Of a stretch of DNA of 64,000 nt, positions 62,403 through 64,000 are shown piece after piece; position 1 is the first letter of the stretch; each line of letters opens with the position of its first letter. This DNA is from an uncultured Flavobacteriales bacterium. GTDB taxonomy: Bacteria; Bacteroidota; Bacteroidia; Flavobacteriales; Crocinitomicaceae. The DNA lies in contig CAMLFH010000002.1 of assembly GCA_946479285.1 (NCBI GenBank), positions 1 to 64,000 of the forward strand, written 5' to 3'. Made by a program: the position numbers and the translations under genes. The notes under the pieces were generated by a model, which did no database searches, was not told where the DNA came from, and worked only from the letters and a program-made list of their open reading frames with translations.

Positions 62403-63830
62403 TTAATCAAACACCGCTTCCAAATCACTGCGCTCATTTTTAGGCACACGGAATAGCATCACTAATCCAACAACGAAGAAAAATGCAATGGACACAACTG
62501 AAAAGCGCATGTCATTGAAAACAATCTCCATCGTTCCGAAGAATAAGGTTCCTGTTACGATACCAATCTTCTCCGTTGCATCGTAAAACGAGAAATAACT
62601 AGCATGATCTTCTGTTTCGGGAAGGTATTTGGAATAGGTAGAACGAGCCAATGCCTGAACACCACCCATTACAATTCCTACAGCACACGCTAATCCATAG
62701 AATTGAACTGGTGTTGCGATCACAAAAGCAGCTGCACAGACTCCCAGCCAGATAACCAGAGAAATTCCCAATGTTTTTATATTACCAATTCTTCCCGACA
62801 AGCGTGACATGATAAATGCTCCCGCTGCTCCTAATAGTTGTATCAATAAAATGGCAATGATTAATCCGCTGTCATCCACTTTCCCATCCTTAACCGGCCA
62901 GGATATTTCCTTTTTTGCGAAGAATGTAGCCATCAACATAACAGTCTGAACACCAGTGTTGAAGAAGAAAAATGAAGTTAGATAACGTTTCAGGCGTTTT
63001 GTCTTCCGGAATTCTGCAAAGACGGTTTTCAATTCCTTGAATCCTTTCCAGATATATCCCTTTTCTTTCACGCGTATTGAAGAGGTATTCGGTAAGACAC
63101 GGTATGTAAATTGAGAGAAACCAACCCACCATAATCCTACTAAGATAAAACAATAGGAAACCGGCATTGCTTCTTTTACGTCCAGCGTAGCAGGATCATC
63201 AAAAAAAGAAAAGATCGGAACCTTAATTAAAATCAAACAAAGAACCAATAATACCATGGATCCTATATATCCCATTGAAAATCCACGGGCTGAAATCTTA
63301 TCCATGTCTTGTTTAGGTGCGATTTCCGGCAAATAGGAGTTGTAAAAAACCAAACTATTCCAAAAACCGATGCTTGCAAAAAATAAAGAAAGCATTGCAA
63401 CTTCCAATAAACCATCCCGCATCAGATCGGTGAAGAAATAAAGAGACATACAGGATGCGGCCCCTAAATAACAGAAAAACTGTAAGAAACGCTTCTTATT
63501 TCCCCGATAATCAGCAATTCCGGAAAGAAATGGAGATGAAAAGGAAACGATCAAAAAAGATGCAGAAAGTACAAAGCTCATTAAAGCAGAATTCGGAATA
63601 TGCATCCCGAAAAAGTCTACCATTACTTCTTCTCCTGCTTTCAATTGTGAGGGATCCAAATCCGCCCAAGGCTTTGCAGGATTTTTCTCTGACAGGTACT
63701 GTTTCGTTGTCACCGTATCGTAAAAAATAGGGAAAATCGCTGAGGAAATCACCAAATTGTAAACCGAGTTTGCCCAGTCATACATGACCCACCCTCGGAT
63801 TACTTTTTTATCGCCTTTCTGTATCGCCAT
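62403..63830 (-). CDS. UMF1-type MFS transporter
   Basis: 475 residues with about 12 membrane helices. N-terminal GWVMYDWANSVYNLVISSAIFPIFY is characteristic of the UMF1 (Atg22-like) MFS group, and GGVQALARSTYSKYLPE falls near the end, also typical. Inner membrane exporter or importer, substrate unknown. The stop lies 63 bases from the convergent DUF2461 stop. Confidence 0.9.
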   Translation of the reverse strand: MAIQKGDKKVIRGWVMYDWANSVYNLVISSAIFPIFYDTVTTKQYLSEKNPAKPWADLDPSQLKAGEEVMVDFFGMHIPNSALMSFVLSASFLIVSFSSPFLSGIADYRGNKKRFLQFFCYLGAASCMSLYFFTDLMRDGLLEVAMLSLFFASIGFWNSLVFYNSYLPEIAPKQDMDKISARGFSMGYIGSMVLLVLCLILIKVPIFSFFDDPATLDVKEAMPVSYCFILVGLWWVGFSQFTYRVLPNTSSIRVKEKGYIWKGFKELKTVFAEFRKTKRLKRYLTSFFFFNTGVQTVMLMATFFAKKEISWPVKDGKVDDSGLIIAILLIQLLGAAGAFIMSRLSGRIGNIKTLGISLVIWLGVCAAAFVIATPVQFYGLACAVGIVMGGVQALARSTYSKYLPETEDHASYFSFYDATEKIGIVTGTLFFGTMEIVFNDMRFSVVSIAFFFVVGLVMLFRVPKNERSDLEAVFD

Positions 63831-63839
63831 AGCCGGTTT

Positions 63840-64000
63840 TTAAGCTGTTACCTGGTTGACGTAATCGTTCAGGTAAGCAAAATAAGAAGTTAGATTTCCG
63901 TTCAAGTCTGTTTCGGAACCTCTTCCGATGATGTTATCGGGATCGTCACCAAACAAATGCGGAAAAACAGATTTGATCAATTCATTTCCGAAATCTTCGG
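63840..64000 (-). CDS. Hypothetical protein, C-terminal fragment cut by window edge
   Basis: On the minus strand the frame stops at 63840 and is open to the window edge; the visible 52 residues end in GSETDLNGNLTSYFAYLNDY, then VNQVTA. No motif recognised. It lies 9 bases upstream of the MFS start, so it is probably cotranscribed. Confidence 0.55.
   Translation of the reverse strand, partial: EDFGNELIKSVFPHLFGDDPDNIIGRGSETDLNGNLTSYFAYLNDYVNQVTA

Overview
This window looks like a chromosomal segment of a Bacteroidota bacterium, most likely of the order Flavobacteriales and perhaps a Fluviicola/Crocinitomicaceae-type organism (the family level is inference from gene content). The pointers are: TAnnTTTG-type -7 promoter boxes, two of them exactly 19 bp from a TTG and upstream of obvious genes (tRNA-Glu, HU); two secreted proteins with C-terminal type IX secretion (T9SS type A) sorting domains; a short archaeal/eukaryote-like prolyl-tRNA synthetase; ribosomal protein THX; a Porin_10-type porin; and the gene order parA-parB-DUF5683-dapB-lepB-wbqC. 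It is mostly ordinary, densely packed, AT-rich core genome. I see no prophage, insertion sequence, CRISPR array or obvious genomic island.

Layout. 1-3.9 kb: two small genes and a large ABCG-type exporter. 3.9-9.5 kb (mostly minus): fabG, porin, rpsT, two tRNA-Glu genes, a conserved hypothetical gene and proS. 9.5-17.7 kb: a Tyr/Ser-rich lipoprotein, an OMPP1-like outer-membrane protein, a helical-repeat protein, a GH73/LysM peptidoglycan hydrolase, a LuxC-like acyl-CoA reductase divergent from a ferredoxin, and a secreted protein. 17.7-23.7 kb: a DUF3276 gene, then the parA-parB-DUF5683-dapB-lepB-wbqC run. 23.9-32.9 kb: ilvE, recQ overlapping tail to tail with a LexA-like XRE/S24 repressor, then a minus-strand trio (small protein, orphan ABC ATPase, YihY/BrkB membrane protein). 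33-36.9 kb: rRNA methyltransferase, MATE exporter, fmt, HU. 37.4-42.4 kb: AraC regulator, outer-membrane beta-barrel receptor, secreted serine hydrolase. 42.7-48.6 kb: trmH-like gene, THX, then serC-serA-DUF1015-yggS-DUF1684. 48.7-57.4 kb: M49 peptidase, two GNATs, AcpH-like phosphodiesterase, MltF-like transglycosylase, miaA, and a small ABC ATPase plus FtsX-like permease. 57.4-64 kb: thioredoxin-fold lipid/redox-type protein, a T9SS cargo protein, DUF2461, a UMF1-type MFS transporter and a truncated gene at the edge.

How genes work together. Chromosome partitioning (ParAB), lysine/cell-wall precursor synthesis (DapB) and protein export (LepB) sit in one tightly spaced plus-strand run. SerC and SerA form a serine-synthesis unit followed by a ParB/Srx-fold DUF1015 protein and a PLP-homeostasis protein. 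RNA/translation genes (proS, rpsT, tRNA-Glu, fmt, trmH-like, miaA, THX, RlmI-like) are scattered.

The most noteworthy points are non-coding or architectural: (i) at least five families of intergenic inverted repeats, each present two or three times; (ii) three 30-bp tandem units at the 3' end of fabG that repeat its terminal Gly-Met-Leu-Met-stop; (iii) an XRE-S24 repressor with an intact Ala-Gly cleavage site and Ser/Lys dyad, a palindrome on its own -7 box, and a 32-bp antisense overlap with recQ; (iv) a ribosomal protein THX with a histone-H1-like Lys/Ala/Pro tail; (v) a possible small RNA at about 23.81 kb; (vi) -7 boxes placed 4-6 bases from start codons, suggesting leaderless mRNAs. No clearly new defence or metabolic system stands out.
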